From positions 1 through 47,828 of the forward strand of contig NZ_LMOV01000014.1 of NCBI RefSeq assembly GCF_001424265.1: 47,828 bases of DNA, in the 5' to 3' direction. Source of the DNA: Acidovorax sp. Leaf160 (lineage in GTDB: Bacteria; Pseudomonadota; Gammaproteobacteria; Burkholderiales; Burkholderiaceae_C). The notes under the pieces are model-generated. The model made no database searches. It was not told where the DNA came from and saw only the letters and a list, made by a program, of their open reading frames with translations. Numbering within the stretch: position 1 is the stretch's first letter; every line of letters starts with the position of its first letter. The position numbers and the translations under genes were made by a program. This document shows positions 1-7,823 of the stretch, in pieces.

Positions 1-210
1 AGCGCAGCGGAGGGGACGCGCACAGCAGGGTCGCCCTTTCTTTGGTGACTTTCTTTCGGCGAGACGAAAGAAAGTTACTCGCCCGCCGGGGCGAAATCCC
101 GGCCTAGCGCAGCGGAGGGGACGCGCACAGCAGGGTCGCCCTTTCTTTGGTGACTTTCTTTCGGCGAGACGAAAGAAAGTTACTCGCCCGCCGGGGCGAA
201 ATCCCGGCCT
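1..210. repeat. 105-bp perfect tandem duplication with hairpin
   Basis: Bases 1-105 and 106-210 are identical. Each unit holds an inverted repeat: CTTTCTTTCG, a six-base loop, then CGAAAGAAAG, followed by a GC-rich part (CCCGCCGGGGCGAAATCCCGG). The window starts exactly at a unit boundary, so further copies may lie to the left. The motif resembles dispersed intergenic repeats I associate with Comamonadaceae and other Burkholderiales genomes; that association is from memory. The block lies beyond the 3' end of ylqF. I see no gene in it: the short open frames across it merely follow the repeat. Confidence 0.9.
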
Positions 211-270
211 CGGAAAGCAAAGGCCCAGCACCCGCCAGCACCGCCCCCGCAACACGCCAACAGCACGCCC

Positions 271-297
271 AGGCTTCGACAAGCTCAACCCGAACGC
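271..297. repeat. Possible dispersed TTCGACAAGCTCA-type element
   Basis: The stretch AGGCTTCGACAAGCTCAACC and the following CGAACGC match a short dispersed sequence type that I recall from many beta- and gammaproteobacterial genomes (TTCGACAAGCTCAGCCCGAAC). Only one copy is present in this window, so its repeat nature cannot be shown here. The remainder of 211-360 shows no gene or obvious structure. Confidence 0.35.
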
Positions 298-360
298 TGC
301 GATCCAACGATCACTGCGCGACCCAGTAGCGCCATTCAATCCAGCGCAAACCCACGCCCC

Positions 361-1281
361 CTACCGCCCCTTCCTCGCCGCCTTCTTAGCCGCCCTCTCC
401 GCCTCCTTCACCTCCCCCGCCGCCCTCCACCCCTCGAACTCCGAAGGCGTCTCCAGCGTCACCCGCCCCAGCACGGCGCTGCGCAAATCCGTCAGCACCA
501 GTTCCGCGCCCTTCTGCACGTTCACCCGCCCGCCCGACATCACCGCCCCCCGCTTGCGCGCGATCAGTTCCAGCAGTTCGTCCTCGTGCAGCGCGGCGAT
601 GGCCTCGGGTGTCAGGCCCAGCCGGTAGCGCGCCTCCAGCAAGTGGGCGTACGGGCGTTTGAGGTACGCCAGCAGTTCCAGCGTCACCTCCTCCTCGTCG
701 TAGGCGTTCTTGCCCACCGCGCCACTGGCGGCCAGCTTGTAGCCGCTTTCGGGAATGGTGATGCGCGGCCAGAGCATGCCCGGCGTGTCCCACAGGTAGA
801 AGTCGTCCGCCAGGATGATGCGCTGCTCGAGCTTGGTGATGCCGGCCTCGTCGCCGGTCTTGGCCTGGCTCTTCTTGCTCAGGGTGTTGATGAGCGTGGA
901 CTTGCCCACGTTCGGAATGCCGCAGATCAGCACGCGCATGGGTTTGGCCATGCCGCCCCGCTGCGGGGCCAGCAGGTGGCAGGCGTCGATCAGGCGGCGG
1001 GCCGGCGCGGGCTCCGAGGCGTCGAGGCCGATGGCACGGGTCTCGGGCAGGGCGTTGTACCAGTCGAGCCAGAGCGGCGTGCGCGCGGGGTCGGCCACGT
1101 CCTGCTTGTTGAGCACCTTCACCGACGGCTTGTGGCCCGTCAGTTCGGACAGCAGCGGGTTGGCGCTGGAGCCAGGCAGGCGTGCGTCCAGCATCTCGAT
1201 CACGACGTCGATGTCCTTGATGCGCTCGGCGATGGCCTTGCGCGTGGAGTGCATGTGACCGGGGAACCACTGGATGGCCAT
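361..1281 (-). CDS. ylqF: Ribosome biogenesis GTPase YlqF/RbgA
   Basis: The 306-residue product is a circularly permuted GTPase of the YlqF/RbgA family, which acts in late assembly of the large ribosomal subunit. The GTPase motifs occur in permuted order: G4 NKQD at residues 58-61, G1 GIPNVGKST at 121-129 and G3 DTPG at 165-168. The N-terminus MAIQWFPGHM is the family signature, which fixes the start at 1281 although the frame stays open far upstream. The C-terminus is a basic Ala/Lys/Arg tail (AAKKAARKGR) that could contact rRNA. The gene is transcribed alone and faces away from a small membrane-protein gene across about 96 bases. I am confident of the family; the ribosomal role is inferred from it. 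Confidence 0.95.
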   Translation of the reverse strand: MAIQWFPGHMHSTRKAIAERIKDIDVVIEMLDARLPGSSANPLLSELTGHKPSVKVLNKQDVADPARTPLWLDWYNALPETRAIGLDASEPAPARRLIDACHLLAPQRGGMAKPMRVLICGIPNVGKSTLINTLSKKSQAKTGDEAGITKLEQRIILADDFYLWDTPGMLWPRITIPESGYKLAASGAVGKNAYDEEEVTLELLAYLKRPYAHLLEARYRLGLTPEAIAALHEDELLELIARKRGAVMSGGRVNVQKGAELVLTDLRSAVLGRVTLETPSEFEGWRAAGEVKEAERAAKKAARKGR

Positions 1282-1377
1282 GGGGGGTGTCTTTCGGGCT
1301 TTCGCAGGAATGCGATCGGATGGCAGGGGCGCCAAGGATAATCGCGACTTTCCCCGCATCCCACCGGTACCGACTGA

Positions 1378-1623
1378 ATGCCCCTGCCTCCACCTCCCGT
1401 CCATCGACCCAGCAAGAAGGAAGAGTCCGAACTGCTCTTCAAGGGCGTCACCTGCGCGCTCATCGGCCTCGTCATCCTGCTGGCGCCGTACCTGGCCCGC
1501 TCCTCCAGCGTGGGCGAGATGATGCGCCAGGCGTACTTGGTGGGCTGGTTCGCCCTGGTGCTGGGCTGCGCGTTTCTCGTGCGCTACGGGCTGCGCCGTT
1601 ACGGCGGCCGGCGTCGCTACTGA
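1378..1623 (+). CDS. Small two-TM membrane protein, unknown function
   Basis: This 81-residue protein has a short polar, proline-rich start (PLPPPPVHRP), then two hydrophobic segments at about residues 22-41 (GVTCALIGLVILLAPYLA) and 52-68 (AYLVGWFALVLGCAFLVRYG). They are separated by a short polar loop, and the protein ends in a strongly basic tail (RRYGGRRRY). The charge pattern suggests both ends in the cytoplasm. I do not recognise a named family. Its coding-type third-position GC bias and its place right after the divergent ylqF promoter region support it as a real gene. No clear Shine-Dalgarno sequence precedes the ATG. Confidence 0.65.
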   Translation: MPLPPPPVHRPSKKEESELLFKGVTCALIGLVILLAPYLARSSSVGEMMRQAYLVGWFALVLGCAFLVRYGLRRYGGRRRY

Positions 1624-1731
1624 AGAACCGACGGCTTCGATGGGACCGACGGGCGCAACGATGGCGGATGCCGCTTGGCATGGCGCGACACTCGGCGGCG
1701 GCCTGACCGGGCTGCCTGCCCACGCAGGGAG

Positions 1732-2004
1732 ATGAGCTTTCCCTCCGAACTGCAGACCGTGCGCGCCCGTTTCGCGGCGCTGGAGCTGCGTCTTTCGGCC
1801 GGCGGCGTGTCCCGGTTCCGTCCGCCCCCGCAAGAGCCCACCACCTGCTGCGGCCGCGGCTGCAATGGCTGTGTATGGGAAGGCTTCTATGCGGCGGCGG
1901 CGCGGTGGTGCGAGGACGCGCTGGAGTTGCTGGCGGACCCACCCGCCACGCAAAATCCGCCGACCAAAGCCGCTGCGCAGCCGCTGCCAGAGCCGCGTAG
2001 CTGA
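1732..2004 (+). CDS. Small Cys-rich oxidoreductase-like domain protein
   Basis: The product has 90 residues. Its centre carries the cluster CCGRGCNGCVWEGFY, typical of the small oxidoreductase-like domain family (CGRGCxGCxW). In eukaryotes this domain occurs as a short module of uncertain function; bacterial members are about 60-90 residues. The N-terminus is a short helix (LQTVRARFAALELRL) and the C-terminus is low-complexity and proline-rich. I chose the ATG at 1732 because AGGGAG lies just before it; the frame is open further upstream, but that part does not look coding. The cysteines may bind a metal, which is inference. It lies 108 bases after the small membrane protein, possibly in the same transcript. 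Confidence 0.65.
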   Translation: MSFPSELQTVRARFAALELRLSAGGVSRFRPPPQEPTTCCGRGCNGCVWEGFYAAAARWCEDALELLADPPATQNPPTKAAAQPLPEPRS

Positions 2005-2138
2005 TCCGCCGGGCGCACGGTGGCAGGGCGCGCCCTCCCCCACGCCTGAGAGGCAGCGCTGCGGCGGCGCAACGCCGTATCACCCTCCCCCCTCCGATGT
2101 ACGTCAGACGGTGTGACGAATCACGGTATTCTCGGCAG

Positions 2139-3401
2139 ATGGAATTCCCCAAGGACCGTTCTGCCGAGCCTCTCTCACAGCCTCTTGCGCAGCAGGACCG
2201 GGAACTCACGCCTTGGGAACGGGCCCGCACATCCGAGGCGCGGCTGCGGGCCGTGCAGGCGAGCGGCTTGCTCGATTCCGTCCAGGAGCCTGGCTTCGAC
2301 AGCCTGACGGCCGTGACGGCGCGGCTGCTGAAGTGCGCGGCCTCGTTCATCTCGGTGGTGGACGGCGAGCGTGATTTCTACAAAAGCCAGCACGGCTTTC
2401 CCGAGGCGCTCGCACAGGCGAGGCAGATGCAGGGGCAGACCTTCTGCCACTTCACGCTGGACCGGGACGAGGCGCTGGTCATCCACGACACCCATTCGCG
2501 CCCGGAGTGGAAGGCCGTGCCCACCGTGCAGTCGCTCGGGGTGCGGGCCTATGTGGGGGTGCCGCTGAAGTCGGGCGGCGAGAACATCGGCAGCTTCTGC
2601 GTGATCGACACGGTGCCGCGCGACTGGACGGCCGACGAGCTGGAAACCATCCGCCAGCTGGCTGCCTCCGCCGCCCGTGAGCTGGATCTGCGCGCCGCCC
2701 TCGCTGCCGCGCGCCAGGCCGCGGCCACCGCGCGCGCGCAGGCGCTGTCGCGCGAACGGGTGCTGGCCGTGGTGGCGCACGATCTGCGGGCGCCGCTGCA
2801 GGTGATCCAGCTCAGCGCCAAGCTGCTGCAGCGCAGCGGCGGCGCGGGCGCACCGCACGAAACCGTCACCCACCGCATGCTGTCGGCCGTCGGCATGATG
2901 ACGGCGATGGTGGACAGCTTGCTGAAATCCACCGACGCCCCGCCCCACCTGCAGCCGGTGGCGGCATCCACCCTGGCGGCCGACGCGGTGGACATGATGA
3001 CGCCGATGGCCGACAAGTTCTCGATGTCGCTGGTGCAGGAAGCCCTGCCCGATGCCACGCTGCAGGTCGACTACGGCCAGCTGGTGCGGGTGCTGGGCAA
3101 CCTCATCGGCAATTCGCTCAAGTATTCGCCGGCCGGCAGCACGATCCGCGTGGCGGGAAACCGCCGGGGCGACACCATCGACATCACCGTCACCGACAAC
3201 GGCGTCGGCATGACCGACGAGGAGATGGCCCGGGCTTTCGAGCCCGGCTGGCAGAGCGAATCCGCCAAGGCACGCCAGGACGGGGTCGGCCTGGGCCTGG
3301 GCATCGTCAAGTCGCTGGTGGAAGCCAACCAGGGCCAGGTGCGGCTGGAAAGCCGGCCGGGCATGGGCACGTCAGTCACCATCAGCCTGCCCTGCAGCTG
3401 A
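2139..3401 (+). CDS. GAF-domain sensor histidine kinase, no receiver partner
   Basis: Read from the ATG at 2139 this is a 420-residue soluble sensor kinase; an in-frame ATG at 2097 would add 14 residues. There are no membrane segments. A GAF domain covers about residues 45-170 and contains the QTFCHFTL and VGVPLKSGGENIGSFCVID elements usual in cytosolic GAF kinases. The phospho-acceptor histidine is H214 in VVAHDLRAPL. It is followed by the ATPase N box (GNLIGNSLKYSP), G1 (DNGVGMT) and G2 (GVGLGLGIVKSL). No response-regulator gene is adjacent, so this is an orphan kinase whose partner lies elsewhere. The GAF ligand cannot be read from the sequence. The downstream neighbour encodes an unrelated thiamine-diphosphate enzyme. 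Confidence 0.9.
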   Translation: MEFPKDRSAEPLSQPLAQQDRELTPWERARTSEARLRAVQASGLLDSVQEPGFDSLTAVTARLLKCAASFISVVDGERDFYKSQHGFPEALAQARQMQGQTFCHFTLDRDEALVIHDTHSRPEWKAVPTVQSLGVRAYVGVPLKSGGENIGSFCVIDTVPRDWTADELETIRQLAASAARELDLRAALAAARQAAATARAQALSRERVLAVVAHDLRAPLQVIQLSAKLLQRSGGAGAPHETVTHRMLSAVGMMTAMVDSLLKSTDAPPHLQPVAASTLAADAVDMMTPMADKFSMSLVQEALPDATLQVDYGQLVRVLGNLIGNSLKYSPAGSTIRVAGNRRGDTIDITVTDNGVGMTDEEMARAFEPGWQSESAKARQDGVGLGLGIVKSLVEANQGQVRLESRPGMGTSVTISLPCS

Positions 3402-3402
3402 A

Positions 3403-3437
3403 CGGGCTGAGCGGGCTGAACGGGCTGACCCAGCCCG
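3403..3437 (+). repeat. Three 9-bp repeats ending in a hairpin
   Basis: Right after the kinase stop codon, CGGGCTGA occurs three times at a 9-base period (3403, 3412, 3421). The last copy pairs with CAGCCCG at 3431-3437 across a three-base loop, giving a 7-bp stem. There is no T-tract, so it is at best a weak terminator. The rest of the gap to 3573 is GC-rich and holds nothing I recognise. Confidence 0.6.
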
Positions 3438-3573
3438 ACCCGGCCCGGGCCCCGGAGACATGGCCTGCCGCAGCGCGTGCAAGCCGGCGGCGCGCCTTTG
3501 CATTGCAGGCGTCGCTGGGCCATAGTGGCGGCTCGTTCAGCCGTCCACTCCCGCGCCCCGTGCGCTCGCCTGC

Positions 3574-5328
3574 ATGACCCACCACCCAGCACATCCCGAC
3601 TCCCCTTCCCCGACAGCCACGCCGGCCCTCCGCACAGGCGGCCAGGTGCTGGTCGATCAACTGATCCTGCACGGCGTCGAGCAGCTTTTCTGCGTGCCGG
3701 GCGAAAGCTATCTGGCCGTGCTGGATGCGCTGCATGACGCCTCCATCGCCGTCACCGTCTGCCGGCAGGAGGGCGGCGCGGCCATGATGGCCGAGGCCCA
3801 GGGCAAGCTCACCGGCCGCCCGGGCATCTGCTTCGTCACCCGCGGGCCCGGCGTGACCAATGCGTCGGCCGGCATCCACATCGCGCACCAGGACTCGACG
3901 CCGCTCATCGTCTTCGCGGGCCAGGTGGCGCGCGGAGCGCTGGGCCGAGAGGCCTTCCAGGAACTCGATTACCCCGCCGTGTTCGGCACCATGGCCAAGT
4001 GGGTGGTGCAGATCGACGATGCCCGCCGGCTGCCGGAGCTCATCTCCCGCGCCTTCCACGTCGCCACGTCCGGGCGGCCCGGGCCGGTCGTCATCGCGCT
4101 GCCGGAAGACATGCTGACCGACAGCGTCCAGGTGCCGGACGCCCTGCCCTACGCCGTGACCGAAACCCATCCGGGCGCCGAGGCGCTGCGCACGCTGGCC
4201 GCGCGCCTGGCTGCGGCGGAGCGGCCGGTCGCCATTCTGGGCGGCAGCCGATGGTCCGAGGCCGCCGTGGCCGACATGATGGCCTTCGCCGACGCATGGC
4301 AGCTGCCGGTCTACTGCTCGTTCCGCCGCCAGATGCTGTTTCCGGCCAGCCACCCCAGCTACGGCGGAGACCTGGGCCTGGGCGTGAATCCCAAGCTGCT
4401 GGCCCGCATCCGGGATAGCGACCTCGTCCTACTGCTGGGCGGTCGCCTGTCGGAGATTCCATCGCAGGGCTTTGAGCTGCTGGGCATCCCCGCGCCGCAG
4501 CAGCCGCTGGTGCACGTGCACGCCGACGCCGACGAACTGGGCCGCCTCTACCGCCCCGCGCAGGCGATCCACGCCACGCCGCAGGCCTTCGCCAAGGCGC
4601 TGGCCGCCATGCCGCCCCAGGGCACCGTGCGCTGGGCCGCGCACACCCAGGCCGCGCGCGCCGAGTACCTCGCCTGGAGCGACCCGGCGCCGATCCGCAT
4701 CCCAGGCCCTTTGCAGATGGGCGAGGTCATGCAGCACCTGAAGGCCGCGCTGGCGCCCGACACCATCTTCTGCAACGGCGCCGGCAACTTCGCTACCTGG
4801 GTCCACCGCTTCTGGCCGTTCACGCACTACGCCAGCCAGCTCGCGCCGACCAGCGGATCGATGGGCTATGGCCTGCCTGCCGGCGTGGGGGCGAAACGGC
4901 TCTGGCCTGCGCGCGAGGTGGTGGTGTTCTCCGGCGACGGCGACTTCCTGATGCACGGCCAGGAGTTCGCCACCGCCGTGCAATACGGGCTGCCGTTGAT
5001 CGTCGTGCTGCTGGACAACGCCATGTACGGCACCATCCGGATGCACCAGGAGCGCGAATACCCGGGCCGCATCAGCGCCACGCAATTGAAGAACCCCGAC
5101 TTCAGGGCCTATGCCCAGGCTTTCGGCGGCCATGGCGAGCGCGTGGAGCGCACGGAAGACTTCGCCCCCGCACTGGCCCGGGCGCGGGCCAGCGGCCTGC
5201 CGAGCGTGCTGCACTGCCTGCTGGACGCGGAAGCCATCACGCCCGGCGGCACGCTGGCGGGCATCCGCAGCGCGGCGCTGGCCCGGTCGCAGGCATCCGC
5301 TGCGAATGCAAGCCAAACCGGTCTCTAG
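3574..5328 (+). CDS. Thiamine-diphosphate enzyme, acetolactate synthase-like
   Basis: The 584-residue product has the three-domain layout of the pyruvate oxidase/acetolactate synthase family: an N-terminal pyrimidine-binding domain with the catalytic glutamate (E66 in VCRQEGGAA), a central domain (about residues 205-340), and a C-terminal diphosphate-binding domain with GDGDF...N (about 454-482). True biosynthetic IlvB usually pairs with a small regulatory subunit (IlvH), and none is nearby, so a catabolic or benzoylformate-decarboxylase-like 2-keto acid role is possible. The substrate cannot be assigned. The N-terminus is proline-rich (PAHPDSPSPTATP), and no clear Shine-Dalgarno sequence supports the start; a later start is possible. 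The stop codon lies at the edge of a dispersed palindromic repeat. Confidence 0.85.
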   Translation: MTHHPAHPDSPSPTATPALRTGGQVLVDQLILHGVEQLFCVPGESYLAVLDALHDASIAVTVCRQEGGAAMMAEAQGKLTGRPGICFVTRGPGVTNASAGIHIAHQDSTPLIVFAGQVARGALGREAFQELDYPAVFGTMAKWVVQIDDARRLPELISRAFHVATSGRPGPVVIALPEDMLTDSVQVPDALPYAVTETHPGAEALRTLAARLAAAERPVAILGGSRWSEAAVADMMAFADAWQLPVYCSFRRQMLFPASHPSYGGDLGLGVNPKLLARIRDSDLVLLLGGRLSEIPSQGFELLGIPAPQQPLVHVHADADELGRLYRPAQAIHATPQAFAKALAAMPPQGTVRWAAHTQAARAEYLAWSDPAPIRIPGPLQMGEVMQHLKAALAPDTIFCNGAGNFATWVHRFWPFTHYASQLAPTSGSMGYGLPAGVGAKRLWPAREVVVFSGDGDFLMHGQEFATAVQYGLPLIVVLLDNAMYGTIRMHQEREYPGRISATQLKNPDFRAYAQAFGGHGERVERTEDFAPALARARASGLPSVLHCLLDAEAITPGGTLAGIRSAALARSQASAANASQTGL

Positions 5329-5372
5329 CGCTTGATATATATAGGTTTTACGCTATTATTTTAATAGCAATC
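5328..5372. repeat. Dispersed palindromic repeat, copy A
   Basis: The sequence GCGCTTGATATATATAGG leads into a perfect hairpin GCTATTA-TTT-TAATAGC at 5352-5368. A near-identical copy lies at 27128-27172. Both sit between convergent gene pairs (here the thiamine-diphosphate enzyme and the FUSC gene), so a role as bidirectional terminator is plausible. The A+T-rich hairpin contrasts sharply with the GC-rich surroundings. Confidence 0.8.
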
Positions 5373-5380
5373 AACCTTCG

Positions 5381-7648
5381 TCAGGCGTTTTGGCCCGGCT
5401 GGCGGGCCAGGTCCGCTTCGCTGCGCACCTGTCCGGCCAGCAGCGCGGCCAGTTCCAGCCGGCGCAGCAGCCAGGGGTTCAGGTCGTTGGCGAACGGGTC
5501 GGGCAGCGGCTCCGGCCCGGGGGCGGCCTCTGGGCTGGCCGGTGCGGGCGGCACGGCAGCGCCCGGCGAGGCCAGCAGCGCCGCGTCGATGCGGTCGGCC
5601 GCCTGTGCCAGCGGGCCCTCGATGCGGCGGGGCTCCAGCTGGCCGCGGCGCAGCAGCAGCATGGTCTTGACGGCGGTGAGCTGGGCCAGCAGCTGGTAGC
5701 AATGGGCCTGCAGGCGCTGCAGCGAAGCGACCGGCGGGCGCACGGCGCGTGGCTCCTTCAACGACCGCTGGGTCGCCTGCACCAGAGCCGAGAGGCTGTC
5801 GTAGGCCTCGCGCCGGGCGAGCCGCCAGGCCAGCTCCGGCGCGTCGTCCACCGCCTGCAGCTGGCCCAGTCCCAGCGCCACGCGGGCATGGTGGGCCTGG
5901 GCGGCCACGGTGCGTGCCACCAGCGCGGGGATCTGGCCCCGCTCCCACGAGGGCAGCACGTAGCTGCAGGCCCAGGCGATGCCGGTGCCGATCAGCGTGT
6001 CGGCCAGCCGCTCGAACAAGGCGAACGAGGTGCTGACGCCGGTGTTCAGCATGTGCGACTGCACCAGCCCAAGCACCGTGGCCGCCACTGCGGTGATGAG
6101 ATAGCGCCGCACCGCGAAGCCGTGCGCCACGGCCTGGGCCACCGTCAGCACCGCGATCAGGCCCAGCGGCGACAGGTGGGTGGACAGCACGCCCAGCGCC
6201 AGCACGCAGCCCAGCAGCGTGCCCGCCACCCGGGCGTTGCGGCGCTCCAGCGTCTGCGCCAGGCTGCCGCGCAGCACGACGACGATGGTCAGCAGGATCC
6301 AGTAGGCATGCGTGCCCCAGGGCAGCGCGAGCGACACGATGTAGCCCGCGCCCATCGCCAGGGCCGCGCGCAGCGCGTGGCGCAGCGGCGGCGCGTCCCA
6401 GCGCCAGAGCGAGAAGAACGGCGACCACGACCAGGCCGTGGGACTGACGAACATCTGCCAGCTGGCCCGCACCACCGCCAGGTTGGGCGCTGCCTCGCCC
6501 CGCGCCAGCGCGACGAGGCGCAGGGCTTCGTCGTTGATGTGGCCGGTGCGGTCGGCGAGCGCCCGGGCCAGCAGCTGGGGCGACGGGCCCGCGCCGGCCC
6601 AGGCGGGCGGCGGTGCATCGCCGGTGCCGGCACCGTCCGGCTCCCAGCGCAGGCCGGCCAGCCGGGCGCGGCGGTCTTCCAGGGGCGGCGGCATGCGGCC
6701 CATCAGCAGCGCATCGGCGAGCTGTTCGATGTCGCCCGCCATGTCGCGCAGCACCGACTGCAGCGCGCGCAGGCCGTGGGCATGGCCCGGCTGCGCGCGC
6801 AGGGTGTCCAGGTCCAGCTCGCAGGCCAGCAGGTGGTCGCGCATTTCCAGCACCAGCAGCAGCATGCCTGCCAGCCGCTGGCGGCGCGGCGTGCGCGGCG
6901 ACTCCAGCACGACGTCGCGGGCGGACTGCAGCTGGTCCGCCAGCGCCGCGTGGCGCGCCAGCAACTGGCTGGTGAGGGCCGGGTCGGGTGGCAGCGGCGC
7001 GCCGCCCCCCGGGTCGGCCCGCCCAAAGCGGCGGGCCTGCACGCGCATCAGCTGCGCCAGCGCCAGCAGGGTGTCGGCCAGCAGCTGCACCCGGTAGCGC
7101 CCGTTTAGCGCCAGGTTGGCCAGCACTGCGTAGACCACGTAGAGCCCGGCGCCCAGGCCGAAATAGGCCGTGGTGCGCAGCGCGCCGTCGAAGGCGTTGC
7201 GGCCTTCGTGCGTGGGCACCGCCAGGCTGAACACGGCCGAGAAGATGAGCGCGATGGCCACCGGCACGCCGCGCTTGCCCCAGGCCATCGCCAGGAACGA
7301 GATGAACGCCGCCGGCACGATCAGCAGGCCCAGGCCCAGCGGGTCGTCCTGCAGCATCTGCACGCCGAAGAAGAGCGGCATGCCCAGCAGCGGCGCGGGC
7401 AGCATCTGCCAGAACTTGCCGCGGCGCGGGCCGGGCAGGTCGGGCGGCGCGGTGACGATCACGCCGACCGACGCCGCCGAGGCCGCAGCAGCGCCGAAGA
7501 ACACGTGCACGCCGGCGGAGATCAGCATCAGCCCGATGGCGACCCCGATGCCGTTGGCGACGTAATGGCTGAGGGCGGTGCGCAGCGCTGCACGCAGGCG
7601 CACGGACAGATCGACTCGGGAAGGCAGGGAATATTTCACGGGGCTCAC
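5381..7648 (-). CDS. FUSC-family membrane protein (YccS/aromatic-acid efflux type)
   Basis: This is a protein of about 755 residues with two sets of membrane segments, one near the N-terminus and one in the middle (from LRHALRAALAMGAGYIVSLAL), each followed by a long cytoplasmic part. The second set matches the fusaric-acid-resistance-like (FUSC) domain, with the TYPICAL run of helices around HAYWILLTIVVVLRGSLAQTLERR-like sequence. Members of the family act in export of aromatic or hydrophobic acids or have unknown roles, so the substrate is unknown. No ATG fits the N-terminus; GTG at 7648 (VSPVKYSL) or GTG at 7639 are the best starts. It lies downstream of gshA on the same strand and faces the preceding gene tail-to-tail. 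Confidence 0.8.
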   Translation of the reverse strand: MSPVKYSLPSRVDLSVRLRAALRTALSHYVANGIGVAIGLMLISAGVHVFFGAAAASAASVGVIVTAPPDLPGPRRGKFWQMLPAPLLGMPLFFGVQMLQDDPLGLGLLIVPAAFISFLAMAWGKRGVPVAIALIFSAVFSLAVPTHEGRNAFDGALRTTAYFGLGAGLYVVYAVLANLALNGRYRVQLLADTLLALAQLMRVQARRFGRADPGGGAPLPPDPALTSQLLARHAALADQLQSARDVVLESPRTPRRQRLAGMLLLVLEMRDHLLACELDLDTLRAQPGHAHGLRALQSVLRDMAGDIEQLADALLMGRMPPPLEDRRARLAGLRWEPDGAGTGDAPPPAWAGAGPSPQLLARALADRTGHINDEALRLVALARGEAAPNLAVVRASWQMFVSPTAWSWSPFFSLWRWDAPPLRHALRAALAMGAGYIVSLALPWGTHAYWILLTIVVVLRGSLAQTLERRNARVAGTLLGCVLALGVLSTHLSPLGLIAVLTVAQAVAHGFAVRRYLITAVAATVLGLVQSHMLNTGVSTSFALFERLADTLIGTGIAWACSYVLPSWERGQIPALVARTVAAQAHHARVALGLGQLQAVDDAPELAWRLARREAYDSLSALVQATQRSLKEPRAVRPPVASLQRLQAHCYQLLAQLTAVKTMLLLRRGQLEPRRIEGPLAQAADRIDAALLASPGAAVPPAPASPEAAPGPEPLPDPFANDLNPWLLRRLELAALLAGQVRSEADLARQPGQNA

Positions 7649-7823
7649 TATGCAGCGGCCAGGGCGGCCGCGCCATCGGACAGCGCCGACGGATGTGCCG
7701 ACGAATGTGCCGACCGCTGCCCGCATCGGCGGTTGACGGGGCCGCCAGCGCCAGTCGCCAAGCACCGGAAGGCGCCGCAGCGGCGGCGCGCCGCACGAAC
7801 CGCCGGCAAGGCGGTGCCCGCGA

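Noticed and set aside
1282-2043. An N-terminal extension of YlqF by about 250 codons.
   Set aside because: MAIQWFPGHM is the family N-terminus; the extension overlaps two plausible plus-strand genes and is not protein-like.
3574-5328. Biosynthetic acetolactate synthase IlvB.
   Set aside because: No ilvH or ilvC is adjacent, and the family is too broad to fix the substrate from sequence alone.
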